Below are positions 35,315 through 43,130 of a stretch of DNA of 64,000 bases, piece by piece. The notes under the pieces were generated by a model that was given only the letters and a program-made list of their open reading frames with translations, did not search any database and was not told the DNA's origin. The translations under genes were made by a program, and so were the position numbers. Source of the DNA: Pseudophaeobacter arcticus DSM 23566 (GTDB lineage Bacteria > Pseudomonadota > Alphaproteobacteria > Rhodobacterales > Rhodobacteraceae). Positions within the stretch are counted from its first letter, which is position 1, and the number at the start of each line of letters is the position of its first letter. The stretch spans positions 1,690,729-1,754,728 of the forward strand of contig NZ_KI421507.1 in NCBI RefSeq assembly GCF_000473205.1, read 5' to 3'.

Positions 35315-36754
35315 CTAATTGGGCCGCGAATTGGGGAGTATCAGACGGCTTTCATGTGATTTCAGCGTAGTGCGCGCTGTTGGGCCGTAGTCGTCACAAT
35401 CCGACATAAACTCCAGTACTTCAGCCTGCGTTTCCGCATCAAAGGACCCCAGGGTTTCAGCTCCCGGATGATAGCTTTCACTTTGCAGGCCGTTGCCGCA
35501 CAGAATTTCATGCTGATCAAACAACAGATGTACATAAGTGACCTGCTGGCCATCAGCCAACACGCGAATCGTTGTGTCGTTTATCAGGTGCTTGGCCTTG
35601 ACCAGGACTTCGAACTGTCCAAAAAACAGCTCAGCCAGATCTGAAGAAATCAACACACGGTGATTTGGCGATACCGCGATGCGACCGTGACAGCCAAGCG
35701 CATTTTCAGCAAAAACCACTGGAGCATTTCGCCCGGTAGCACAGCGGGTGCTGCGCCCGATCCAGCGCAGGGGCTGCAGGCCGTGATCGCGGGTCACAAC
35801 CCGGATGCCGACCTCAAGATCCTCGACCGAGACCAAGCCAAATTCGGTATCAATCTGCGTCCCCGCCACAAAACAAGGCGGGGTGCTCACGACGGTTTTG
35901 ACCTGCACAGATCCGACGTCGCTATTCCCCTGATCATCCACCACCTTATACGAGAAGGTGCTTGTCTCATCCACGGTGCTGTCATTGCTGATCGAGAGCG
36001 TGCCGTCCGCGTTCAGGGTCACCACCTCTCCGCTGCTCAGCGTAACGGAGTCCCCTGGCGAAACCGCCTGCCCGTCAATATGGGTAATCGTCAGACTGCT
36101 GCCGTCGCTGTGAAGGTCATTGTCCAGAACGTTTAAGGTCTCGGACCCGTCGCCGGAAATTTCAAAGACGTCGCTGGTTGCGGCCAGATCCGGCTCAAAT
36201 GGCCCGGTCAATGTGTCGATGTCGGAATTCCACACCAGATCACCGTTCAGGCCGCCCTCGGGGAGGCCTGAGAAATCAATGATCATGGTGGTATAGAGAT
36301 CTCCGACGGCCTCGCTTCCGGTGAGGTTCACAATGCCCGTATAGGTCGCGGTAATGTTGCCGGACAGGTCTTGGTATTCAGGCGAAAGCTTGAAAGGGTA
36401 GCCATTTTTGGAGCTAGGCGTAGACCCTCCGAGAGGATCATCATCCATGGCAAAGGTGGTATCAAACACCGAGTTGGCCGGAGCCAGGTCAATCTGCAGC
36501 GAGGTCAACAGTTTGGTGGTCGTCAGTTGATGCCAGTCATAGCCAAAGTACATCTCGATATCGGCACCTGACGCCCCGCCAGCGGTATAGGGATCCAAGG
36601 CCTCCCAGGTCAGGACTTCGGTTGTGCCGTCGGCATAGGTCGCGGTGATTGTGGCGCCATCCAGATCAACACCACGAGAGGATGTGTCGGCGCGCACACC
36701 ATAGGCGCTTTCATGCGGATCTTCATCAAGCCGGATAATGTCGATTGTGGGCAT
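35315..36754 (-). CDS. Secreted Hint-domain protein with cadherin/VCBS-like module
   Basis: 479 residues in three parts. Residues 1-200 are an unrecognised acidic beta-rich region. About 200-300 is a cadherin-like/VCBS-type module (NVLDNDLHSDGSSLTITHID, later FSYKVVDDQGNSD). About 310-450 is a Hint_2 domain: it starts CFVAGTQIDTEFGLVSVEDL and has the box SPNHRVLISS. It ends YVHLLFDQHEILCGNGLQSE. Such Hint_2 proteins are widespread in roseobacters, lack a classical signal peptide and are probably exported by type I secretion; autoprocessing at the cysteine is possible but unproven. The ATG at 36754 is chosen over a GTG at 36781; neither has a good Shine-Dalgarno. Confidence 0.82.
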   Translation of the reverse strand: MPTIDIIRLDEDPHESAYGVRADTSSRGVDLDGATITATYADGTTEVLTWEALDPYTAGGASGADIEMYFGYDWHQLTTTKLLTSLQIDLAPANSVFDTTFAMDDDPLGGSTPSSKNGYPFKLSPEYQDLSGNITATYTGIVNLTGSEAVGDLYTTMIIDFSGLPEGGLNGDLVWNSDIDTLTGPFEPDLAATSDVFEISGDGSETLNVLDNDLHSDGSSLTITHIDGQAVSPGDSVTLSSGEVVTLNADGTLSISNDSTVDETSTFSYKVVDDQGNSDVGSVQVKTVVSTPPCFVAGTQIDTEFGLVSVEDLEVGIRVVTRDHGLQPLRWIGRSTRCATGRNAPVVFAENALGCHGRIAVSPNHRVLISSDLAELFFGQFEVLVKAKHLINDTTIRVLADGQQVTYVHLLFDQHEILCGNGLQSESYHPGAETLGSFDAETQAEVLEFMSDCDDYGPTARTTLKSHESRLILPNSRPN

Positions 36755-37124
36755 GACTTTTGACTGCTTTCGAATGGACACCGTTGGCGCCAGCGCGAGT
36801 GCTGTGCCGTTAGCATTTGGCTGGTTTAAATACCTGTTAGAGTTCTATGAAAGTAAACTGAGCGGTTACAGTGGCAAAAACGCAGCCGAAGTTGGGCATT
36901 CTTTTGGGCTTTCCGGATTGAGAGCCGCACATTCATCAGCCCCATCCGGAGGGACGAACAGGTGAGCGCATAGCGGCCTCACCCCGCTTGCCGTCGAACT
37001 GGGGTCCTCGGTGTGGCTCATATCCGTCCTCATTCAGCACTTCCGCTTGCACGACCGGATATCCGATCCAGTTGCTGACACAGTTTGGCGCATCCCGCAC
37101 CCCCCCCGTCTTCGTCCAGAAGGA
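36755..37124. other. Intergenic region upstream of the Hint-domain gene
   Basis: About 370 bases between the spike-fibre gene and the Hint-domain gene. It holds a weak GGTGAG/CTCACC inverted repeat near 36961-36983 and presumably the Hint gene promoter. No gene is seen. Confidence 0.4.
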
Positions 37125-38564
37125 TCATGATGTTGCCCCGACCATTGCCGCACTCGGCAGGGCGTTGGGCCATAGCCGGAGGTCTTTGATTATGGCGCTG
37201 CCCACCGGGAGGAGCTGCATTGGCGCCGCCAAAAGGGCAGCCATGCCGCCGTGGGCAGTCTGCCCGGTGGACACCCCGTTGTAAAAGCCTTCGATGTGGG
37301 TGGCGTCCAGGACAAAAGCCAGCGCAAAGGCTTCCTCAGAGCCAAGGGCCAGGGCGTCGTCTGCCCCCAGTACCTCGGTCAAAACGCCCCCGACCTTGCT
37401 GCGGAAACTTGGTTTGCCCGTATGCGCCCCGGCTGTTGAGACGCGAAGGTCAATAAAATTGTCAGCGTCACTCTCCCACTGCAAGGGGATAGCGTTGCTG
37501 GAGCTCTCAGGTTCCTTCGCCCGCGTCATTGTCCCCGTCATCAGAAAGGTCAGCGCCACGGGCATGGTGACTTTGCGGGCAGAAAACCGGCTTACAACTG
37601 CATTTGTCGGGGCAGTATCTGCATATACACCGATTGTGGAGGCGGCAGTGGTTGCCGGGATCAAGAACGAATATTTTCCCGCCGCCAAAGCGTAATTGTT
37701 TGCACCACCTATGGCGAACCTCAAAGCCCCGGAGGTCAAATCATCAACGTCAACTTCAAGAAGAATGGTATCCCCAGCCGTTGCCGGTGACCGGACGACA
37801 AACGAACGGTCATTCACCGCCACATCCTCAAAGATCAGTTTGCCATCGGCAGCAGAAATACCACCGTCGGCAGTATTCCACACAGTCGCAAAAGACGGAT
37901 CAGGGTTCAACTCGGAACCAAACACGCCAACAGCCCTGGCCAGTTCCACAGGGGCAATCTGCAGGCTCTCAGCGGCGGTAGAGACCTGCGCCGCTTCGGT
38001 GCTGATGTAGTCTGTGGCAAAGGGCCCGGCCTCAAGCTGGGCGGTTTGAACATCGCCCGAGACCGTCAGGGTCAGCGGTCCTGCGCTGGGGGTGAAGGCC
38101 AGGCGAACGCTGTTCACCTCGCCAGTTCCCGCCCCGATCAGCGGCCCATCTGTTGCCGCACCAGAGAGGGTAACTGTTCCGGTCCCGGTGAAGCTCAGAA
38201 CATGTTCCACCGCCGCCACCGTTACCACCTGCGTCGACAGGGCGTCACTGTTCAGCAGCAGGTTTGTCCGCACCTCAGAACAGACAGCCAGCCCGGCAGG
38301 CACCAGCTTGCCGCCCTGCCAGATGTGGTGCCCCCTGCGCGGCTCTCCCGCCAGCGCCTTGACCCAATGCCCCAGGGCGTTCAGCTTCCAGGCCGCTGAC
38401 TGCCGCGCAAAGTCGAACAGCCCGTCAAAGGTGACAGCGCGGCCATCAAGCCCATAGACCCCGGCAGAATAATCCGCGACCACGGCGGGAGCCTTGCCGC
38501 CGATATTATAGCGCGCCAGCGGTAGTGCCTGCCCCGCGCCGATGCCCAAACCGAGCCCCAGCAT
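37125..38564 (-). CDS. GTA/phage-type head-spike fibre protein (GhsB-like)
   Basis: 479 residues. An N-terminal anchoring region (MLGLGLGIGAGQALPLARYN) is followed by beta-rich sequence. The C-terminal 120 residues look like a LamG/concanavalin-type carbohydrate-binding fold (FALAFVLDATHIEGFYNGVS ending IIKDLRLWPNALPS). It is translationally coupled (TGATG) to the small spike-base gene upstream, as ghsA-ghsB (rcc01079-rcc01080) of the Rhodobacter capsulatus gene transfer agent, whose head spikes bind recipient capsule. The ORF is open 92 codons upstream, but that part overlaps the base gene in another frame and is rejected. A prophage head fibre is the alternative. Confidence 0.72.
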   Translation of the reverse strand: MLGLGLGIGAGQALPLARYNIGGKAPAVVADYSAGVYGLDGRAVTFDGLFDFARQSAAWKLNALGHWVKALAGEPRRGHHIWQGGKLVPAGLAVCSEVRTNLLLNSDALSTQVVTVAAVEHVLSFTGTGTVTLSGAATDGPLIGAGTGEVNSVRLAFTPSAGPLTLTVSGDVQTAQLEAGPFATDYISTEAAQVSTAAESLQIAPVELARAVGVFGSELNPDPSFATVWNTADGGISAADGKLIFEDVAVNDRSFVVRSPATAGDTILLEVDVDDLTSGALRFAIGGANNYALAAGKYSFLIPATTAASTIGVYADTAPTNAVVSRFSARKVTMPVALTFLMTGTMTRAKEPESSSNAIPLQWESDADNFIDLRVSTAGAHTGKPSFRSKVGGVLTEVLGADDALALGSEEAFALAFVLDATHIEGFYNGVSTGQTAHGGMAALLAAPMQLLPVGSAIIKDLRLWPNALPSAAMVGATS

Positions 38565-38827
38565 CAGAGCCAGCCTGCAACTGTCGCGGTGGTCCCGGTG
38601 GCCTCGATGCCGACAGCCGAAATCTGCAGTGTTTCGCCTGCTGAAACCGCATAGGTGATCACCACGCCATTTACGTCCCGAATGGCGACATCGCCCGAGG
38701 TAAGAACCCGCAAGACGCGGGGCCGCAGCGGCAGGTCGACACCATCGGCCGGCACAATGGCAAAATGCTCTGTGGCGGGGCTGGTCAAGCTGCGGCTCAG
38801 CGCGGCAAAAGGATCGGTCTGGGGCAT
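38564..38827 (-). CDS. GTA head-spike base protein (GhsA / RCAP_rcc01079-like)
   Basis: 87 residues: MPQTDPFAALSRSLTSPATE, then HFAIVPADGVDLPLRPRVLR, then VLTSGDVAIRDVNGVVITYA. The small all-beta protein with the LPxRPRxLRVLTSGD core resembles the spike base family named after R. capsulatus rcc01079. It would plug into the capsid and hold the fibre encoded by the next gene. GAGG precedes the ATG. The main GTA structural cluster is not in this window, consistent with ghsA-ghsB lying apart in R. capsulatus. Confidence 0.72.
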   Translation of the reverse strand: MPQTDPFAALSRSLTSPATEHFAIVPADGVDLPLRPRVLRVLTSGDVAIRDVNGVVITYAVSAGETLQISAVGIEATGTTATVAGWL

Positions 38828-39078
38828 GGTTTGGCCTCATGTTTTTGGTTGAAATACGCGCCCCTGTTTGGGGCCGGCTGCAGGTCAGGATCTCGGCCAG
38901 GGCGGCTAGGCGCCCATTTGTACCAGGGCCATCCCCGCGCTTGGGACACCAATGCCTCCAAGATCCGCCCCTCAGTCAGTGTTGGCAGGTCAAGATAGCC
39001 CTGGCAGGGTTGCAAAAGATCTGCAGAGGCGTGCGACGCCCAGGCAACAGGATCAGCGTCACTGCGACCGGCAGCCAA
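38797..39078 (-). pseudogene. Short unrecognised frame upstream of the spike genes, possible gene remnant
   Basis: 93 codons from a TTG start with no ATG inside. The translated segment reads like real protein (ASADLLQPCQGYLDLPTLTE, GWPWYKWAPSRPGRDPD) and codon use resembles the neighbours. It runs 31 bases into the spike-base gene in a different frame and has no Shine-Dalgarno. A stop lies 4 codons upstream. It could be the 3' remnant of a longer gene lost when the 39122-39802 gene arrived, or a chance frame. Confidence 0.3.
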
Positions 39079-39121
39079 CCGCGCTACTCAGCACAGCAGG
39101 CAATCGTGGGGCAGATTGGCG

Positions 39122-39802
39122 TCAATACAGGAATGGCACGAACTTGGCGGTTTTGCCGGCATAGGCACGGAATTCCGCGCCATATCGGTCGGCCAGATAG
39201 CGATCCAGCGGTGGAATATGATAAAAGACAAACAGTGCAACCATCAGCATGGGGATGGAAAACGCCCAAACCGAAGCCGCCAGAATGGCCCATCCCGTGA
39301 ACAGCAGGCTGTCGCCAAAATAGTTGATATGCACGGAATAAGAGAACAGCCCACCCGTATAGCAGTGCCCCTTTGAACCGGGCAGCCTCTTCCAGGCGCG
39401 ACGTTGCAGTTCGGACCCGGTGTTCAGGCAGGACCCAGTGGCCAGCAATGTGCCCCCCAGCCAATCCCAGAGACCAAAGGGGGTGGAAACCCCGGACAAG
39501 GCCCCTGCCCCGAGTACCAAAAATCCAATTTCGACGATGCCAATAAAAAGGGTCAGCCCCAGCCCTTCGGACATCTCAACCCGGCGCTGCAGGATAACAA
39601 ACAGGGTCACCGCGTGCCGCGCCCAGTACAGAACAGCACATAGCGCCAAAACCTTGGCCCGGGTTGGATCTGCCCACTCAAAGCCGCCAAAGGCCAGCCA
39701 CAGGCACATCACAACCAGGGCACCGTGCAAGACAGCAAAGGTCAGTTTTGGGCCATAAGAGCGGGCATGGGCGCGATCAACACCACCGTATCTGGTTGTC
39801 AT
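39122..39802 (-). CDS. Integral-membrane methyltransferase/reductase-like protein (ICMT/DUF1295 type)
   Basis: 226 residues with about five membrane helices. The C-terminal part matches the isoprenylcysteine methyltransferase / steroid 5-alpha-reductase-like fold. SYSVHINYFGDSLLFTGWA corresponds to the H-x-NY-x-G motif. PPLDRYLADRYGAEFRAYAG leads to the typical T-x-x-F-x-P end (TAKFVPFLY). The substrate is unknown; it may act on membrane lipids or prenyl groups. AGGAG precedes the ATG. It is divergent from a TetR regulator whose two operators lie between the genes, so it is probably repressed by it. Confidence 0.78.
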   Translation of the reverse strand: MTTRYGGVDRAHARSYGPKLTFAVLHGALVVMCLWLAFGGFEWADPTRAKVLALCAVLYWARHAVTLFVILQRRVEMSEGLGLTLFIGIVEIGFLVLGAGALSGVSTPFGLWDWLGGTLLATGSCLNTGSELQRRAWKRLPGSKGHCYTGGLFSYSVHINYFGDSLLFTGWAILAASVWAFSIPMLMVALFVFYHIPPLDRYLADRYGAEFRAYAGKTAKFVPFLY

Positions 39803-39923
39803 TGTCGTCTCCTGTGGTGTGCGACTGCCAAGGGGATTGCTGTTAAACTGTTATGCTGGGGCTGCCCCACCTGAACACATACACCCCGAATTTGCGGTCG
39901 CCTCAGGGAAACCCCCGCCTTTT

Positions 39924-39939
39924 TAGTCCAATCGGACGA
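39924..39939. promoter_or_regulatory. TetR operator, site 1
   Basis: TAGTCCAATCGGACGA, an inverted repeat GTCC-N4-GGAC. A near-identical copy lies at 39984-39999. It sits in the divergent region between the membrane-protein gene and tetR. Confidence 0.65.
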
Positions 39940-39983
39940 TAAAACTGCTCTAGACCTCTGCTTTGGTTCATGTCAACTGTATT

Positions 39984-39999
39984 TAGACCAAATGGACGA
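39984..39999. promoter_or_regulatory. TetR operator, site 2
   Basis: TAGACCAAATGGACGA, sharing 13 of 16 bases with site 1 and centred 60 bases from it. It lies just 6 bases before the tetR start codon, so binding here would block tetR transcription or elongation. Confidence 0.65.
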
Positions 40000-40005
40000 A
40001 AACAA

Positions 40006-40482
40006 ATGCCAAAAATTGTCGATCACCAGGCCTATAGTCAGCAGCTCGCACAAGGCGCTGCCGGGTATTTTTCGGACCATGGTTATGCCGGGACCAGCAT
40101 GCGCAAAGTTGCGCAGCATCTGGGCCTGTCAAAAAGCGCGCTGTATCACTACTTTGCAACCAAGGAGGATCTGTTTTTGACCTGTACCAAACAGGTCATG
40201 GGCGCATTTGACGCTGATTTTACCGACCCTCAGGCGACAGAACAGGAAAACCTGCAACGCCTGACAGATGCCTTGCGCCAGGATTTTGCCCGTGAAATGG
40301 CGCTGATTTTTGACTACCTGCGTGGCAAAACCCGGCCCCAAATAGCAGAGGACGAGGCCATGCAGGTGGCAATGAGCACCTATCGCAGGGTTGTCACTAC
40401 CATTGTCGGGGACCAGCGGGCCGAGGAGGTCCTGGCCGGTTTGCTAGGTACGCTAATGTTGGATTATTTGACTGGCAAATGA
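40006..40482 (+). CDS. TetR-family transcriptional regulator
   Basis: 158 residues, short for the family (about 190-210). The N-terminal helix-turn-helix spans about 12-55 (GTSMRKVAQHLGLSKSALYH, YFATKEDLF). The C-terminal ligand domain is brief. The ATG at 40006 is preferred because the second operator copy occupies the sequence immediately before it; the frame is open to 39970, which would place the operator inside the gene. It probably represses itself and the divergent membrane protein. The inducer is unknown. Confidence 0.88.
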   Translation: MPKIVDHQAYSQQLAQGAAGYFSDHGYAGTSMRKVAQHLGLSKSALYHYFATKEDLFLTCTKQVMGAFDADFTDPQATEQENLQRLTDALRQDFAREMALIFDYLRGKTRPQIAEDEAMQVAMSTYRRVVTTIVGDQRAEEVLAGLLGTLMLDYLTGK

Positions 40483-40500
40483 CCACGCGGGACGCCGCCT

Positions 40501-40566
40501 GGGAATCCAACCTGTGCATCCAAACTGGGCATCCAAACTGGCGATCCAACAACCTGGGAATCCACC
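40501..40566. repeat. Imperfect 13-base tandem repeat
   Basis: About five degenerate copies of GGGCATCCAAACT (for example 40501-40513, 40514-40526, 40527-40539). They lie just after the tetR stop and before a hairpin. Confidence 0.75.
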
Positions 40567-40606
40567 TTCGGGGCGCGATCCGCGCCGTTCCAGACTGAAT
40601 GTCCCG

Positions 40607-40642
40607 CTCTGCCACAATCGGGCTGACCCGAGTGTGGCAGAG
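40607..40642. terminator. Hairpin between tetR and enoyl-CoA hydratase genes
   Basis: CTCTGCCACA (40607-40616) pairs with TGTGGCAGAG (40633-40642), with an inner TCGGG/CCCGA stem. It lies between convergent genes. No T-run is evident. Confidence 0.6.
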
Positions 40643-40661
40643 GGGTCATCACAGGAGGGGG

Positions 40662-41420
40662 TCAGGAAAAGGTCGGCGCCCGTTTTTGCATCATGGCTGT
40701 GACAACTTCGGAAAACTCCGGGGATTTCAACTGGGCGACAAACAGGTCGGACTCGCGATCCATATGCGCCGCAACCAGATCGCGCTGATGACGGATCAGG
40801 GATTTTGACAGCTTCATGGCCTCAGGCGCCGATGCGGCGACGTGATTGGCAATCTCTGCCACCTGTTGCAGCAGCTCTGCATCGGAAAAGACCCGTGAAA
40901 CCAGACCGTAGCTATGCGCCTCTTCTGCGGTGAGACTGCGCCCGGCCAGCAGAATATCATTGGCAACAGCCATCCCAACTGAGGCCGACAACAGCATTGA
41001 CGAGGCGGCCTCTGGCACCAGGCCCAATTTGACAAAGGGCGCCGTGAAGGTGGCGCTGGCAGCGGCATAGACCAGATCACAATGCAGCAACATGGTCAGG
41101 CCAATGCCAATTGCGGGGCCATTCACGGCGGCAATCACCGGTTTTTTGCAGGTGGAAATCGCCTCGAGAAACCGGGCGACAGGGGGCAAATCACCGCTGT
41201 GGTCCGCCATCGAGAAATCCTGCAGGTCATTGCCGGCGGTGAAATAATCCTCAGCGCCCGTAATGACAAAGGCGCGCTGGGTGTCTGAGGCCTCATAGGC
41301 CTTGAGCGCATCCGCCATGACGCCATACATCTGTTGTGTGATTGCATTGCGCTTTTGCGGCCGGTTGATGGTCAGAAGGGTAACCCGATCATCGGTCTGA
41401 AGAGTAATTGTGTCGGTCAT
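40662..41420 (-). CDS. Enoyl-CoA hydratase/isomerase family protein
   Basis: 252-residue crotonase-fold enzyme. The first oxyanion-hole segment is TAGNDLQDF, the second NGPAIGIGLTMLLHCDLVYA, and the conserved FVKLGLVPEAASSMLL follows. The catalytic acid/base positions of classical hydratases are not clearly both present (alanines follow the PE), so an isomerase or another crotonase activity is as likely as hydration. It acts in fatty-acid or aromatic-acid degradation. It lies 45 bases downstream of the alpha/beta-hydrolase gene on the same strand and may be in the MarR operon. Confidence 0.88.
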   Translation of the reverse strand: MTDTITLQTDDRVTLLTINRPQKRNAITQQMYGVMADALKAYEASDTQRAFVITGAEDYFTAGNDLQDFSMADHSGDLPPVARFLEAISTCKKPVIAAVNGPAIGIGLTMLLHCDLVYAAASATFTAPFVKLGLVPEAASSMLLSASVGMAVANDILLAGRSLTAEEAHSYGLVSRVFSDAELLQQVAEIANHVAASAPEAMKLSKSLIRHQRDLVAAHMDRESDLFVAQLKSPEFSEVVTAMMQKRAPTFS

Positions 41421-41465
41421 AACAGCAGTCCTAACATGTGAAATCTCAAAGGCATTCCTGCCAAT

Positions 41466-42341
41466 TCAAGCGGTTACCTGGTCTTGTGAAAGCCAATCCC
41501 AGCATTCTGCCCAAAGCGCTTCGCGGCCTGGTCGAAAGGCGCCTTCGTGACCAATACGCGTCACACCAATGTCAGCGGGTGTTCTGATTTGCAACGATTT
41601 CGCTGCGTTGGGATAGCACTCCAGCAGATCACGCGCCGCCTGCGGGGTTGCAATCGGATCATCGGTAAAGACCCAGGATCGGATCGACGCCGTCACATCG
41701 CTGTAGTGCTGTGGCTTTAGCAGCCCCTCATAATCGGCGCGAAAGTAGCTGCGACGTTGGCTCCATTTGCGCCAGGTCTTGAACACGCGGGGCGGCAAGG
41801 GCTCGCCCTGCCAGCCGCCCACCGGTTTGATATAGCCCCAGCGCAGCAGGGAATAGGATCCCAAGAGCCACCAGAAGTAAAACTCAAGCGGCCAGTTCTT
41901 TACCTGGTGGCCACCAAAATACCCGGTCCCAACTGAAACAAGTGCATGGCGATCAATGGCTTGGTGGTTGGACATCACACCGATAAAATGGCCACCAACG
42001 CTATGGGCCAAATGGGTAATGCGCACCCCCGGTGCCGCCTGGGACAGCTGCTCCACGGCGGCAACCATATCGTATCGACCCCAATCCGGATATTCGATCT
42101 CGGACTGGGCCAGATCGCCCTGGCGCGACCCCGCAATACCGCGGTAGTCATAGGTCAGCACAATGGCCCCACGTTCGGCCATGAACTGCGCAATCCCGTG
42201 GTAAAACTGGCGCGGAAATCCGGTTCCTGCAGAGATCAGCACCGCCAGTTCAGGGGTCTCGCAGGTGGTCAAGTCGCCTTGCAGCGTAACCCCGTCACTG
42301 GTGGTAAAGCTGAGTGGTTCACGCTTTGTCAGTTGCATCAT
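41466..42341 (-). CDS. Alpha/beta hydrolase (COG4757-like)
   Basis: 291 residues. The nucleophile elbow is AHSVGGH, and LTYDYRGIAGSRQGDL and SAGTGFPRQFYHGIAQFMAE are typical of this predicted hydrolase group. The late VTRIGHEGAFRPG carries the catalytic histidine. The substrate is unknown. Three ATGs (42347, 42341, 42338) are close; the middle one has GGAG 6 bases ahead. The start overlaps the marR 3' end by about 20 bases, so the two are translationally linked and the hydrolase is probably MarR-controlled. Confidence 0.85.
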   Translation of the reverse strand: MMQLTKREPLSFTTSDGVTLQGDLTTCETPELAVLISAGTGFPRQFYHGIAQFMAERGAIVLTYDYRGIAGSRQGDLAQSEIEYPDWGRYDMVAAVEQLSQAAPGVRITHLAHSVGGHFIGVMSNHQAIDRHALVSVGTGYFGGHQVKNWPLEFYFWWLLGSYSLLRWGYIKPVGGWQGEPLPPRVFKTWRKWSQRRSYFRADYEGLLKPQHYSDVTASIRSWVFTDDPIATPQAARDLLECYPNAAKSLQIRTPADIGVTRIGHEGAFRPGREALWAECWDWLSQDQVTA

Positions 42342-42825
42342 CGTCATCTCCGACAGGGGGTGAGACTGGGGCTGAGACTGGGGCTGAGACTGGGTTGATA
42401 ATCTCATCGGCATGGTCCACCAGATGGGTGAGGAACCTCTGGATAACCAGCTGTTCTTTATCACTAAAAGGCGCAAGCAAAGCCCTGTTGAAATGCTTGG
42501 TTTCCTCTTTCACACGGGCCAGGATTTTGGCGCCACTGTCTTCAAGGTGGATATTGGTAATCCGGCCATCACTGGCCGAGGCAATACGGGCAACAAGGCC
42601 ACGTTCAACCATGCGATCCACCAGACCGGTCAGGCTGGATTTCCCCATAGAGAGCCGTTTGGCGATTTCGGAAATGGGCTGTGCATCTGATTGTGACAAG
42701 ACAAAGAGCACCGCAAACTGGCGTGTGGTCAGCCCCACCGCCTGGCGCGTGCGCCGGTCGGCTGCGCGAAACAGCGCACTATGGGCCACCTGCAATTGAT
42801 GAAAGACGCGCAGTTTTACCGACAA
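42319..42825 (-). CDS. MarR-family transcriptional regulator (TTG start)
   Basis: 168 residues from a TTG at 42825, chosen because GGAG lies 7 bases upstream and it gives the usual MarR N-terminus (SVKLRVFHQLQVAHSALFRA). The winged helix is LTTRQFAVLFVLSQSDAQPI, then SEIAKRLSMGKSSLTGLVDR and the wing DGRITNIHLEDSG. The C-terminus carries an SAPV repeat (NPVSAPVSAPVSPPVG) and an acidic DDDDATDKA end, encoded by a 12-base tandem repeat. A palindromic operator lies 27 bases upstream of the start. Confidence 0.85.
   Translation of the reverse strand: MSVKLRVFHQLQVAHSALFRAADRRTRQAVGLTTRQFAVLFVLSQSDAQPISEIAKRLSMGKSSLTGLVDRMVERGLVARIASASDGRITNIHLEDSGAKILARVKEETKHFNRALLAPFSDKEQLVIQRFLTHLVDHADEIINPVSAPVSAPVSPPVGDDDDATDKA
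42361..42395. repeat. 12-base tandem repeat inside the marR 3' end
   Basis: TGAGACTGGGGC repeated about 2.8 times (42361-42372, 42373-42384, then partial). It keeps the reading frame and encodes SAPV units of the MarR C-terminus. It lies just upstream of the hydrolase start. Confidence 0.85.
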
Positions 42826-43130
42826 AACAGGACTCCAAAACAGATCTTTATTTGGTTCGTATATGAACCAATTCCACCGGGCAATGATGACCAAACGGCA
42901 AGATGCCGCGTCATCGGCAGCCAAATGTAGCGAGTTCCGGTGCCAAAAATTCAGGTCCGCAGCCAACTCCGGATGAACCCGGCAGAGGCAATTACGTTTA
43001 AAATCAATGAACTGAAATACGTACTTTAGGTGGTTAAATCTGAAATTCAATTTTCTGATAAAAACACTTGGGTATCTGCTGGAAATTCTCTAAAAGGCCG
43101 AGTCACACGACCAACACACTGGAGACGCTT
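42826..43130. other. Divergent region between marR and the Fe/B12-type transporter
   Basis: About 305 bases. The marR-proximal part has the palindromic operator. I looked for a cobalamin riboswitch or a Fur box before the transporter and found neither. Confidence 0.5.
42852..42871. promoter_or_regulatory. Palindromic MarR operator
   Basis: TTGGTTC and GAACCAA flank a 6-base centre, a perfect 7-base inverted repeat. It lies 27 bases upstream of the marR TTG and overlaps its likely promoter, so autorepression of the marR-hydrolase operon is expected. Confidence 0.75.

Noticed and set aside
42872..43130. Cobalamin riboswitch or Fur box before the Fe/B12-type importer
   Set aside because: I looked for the B12-box, a conserved hairpin core and a Fur-type palindrome and saw none convincing.
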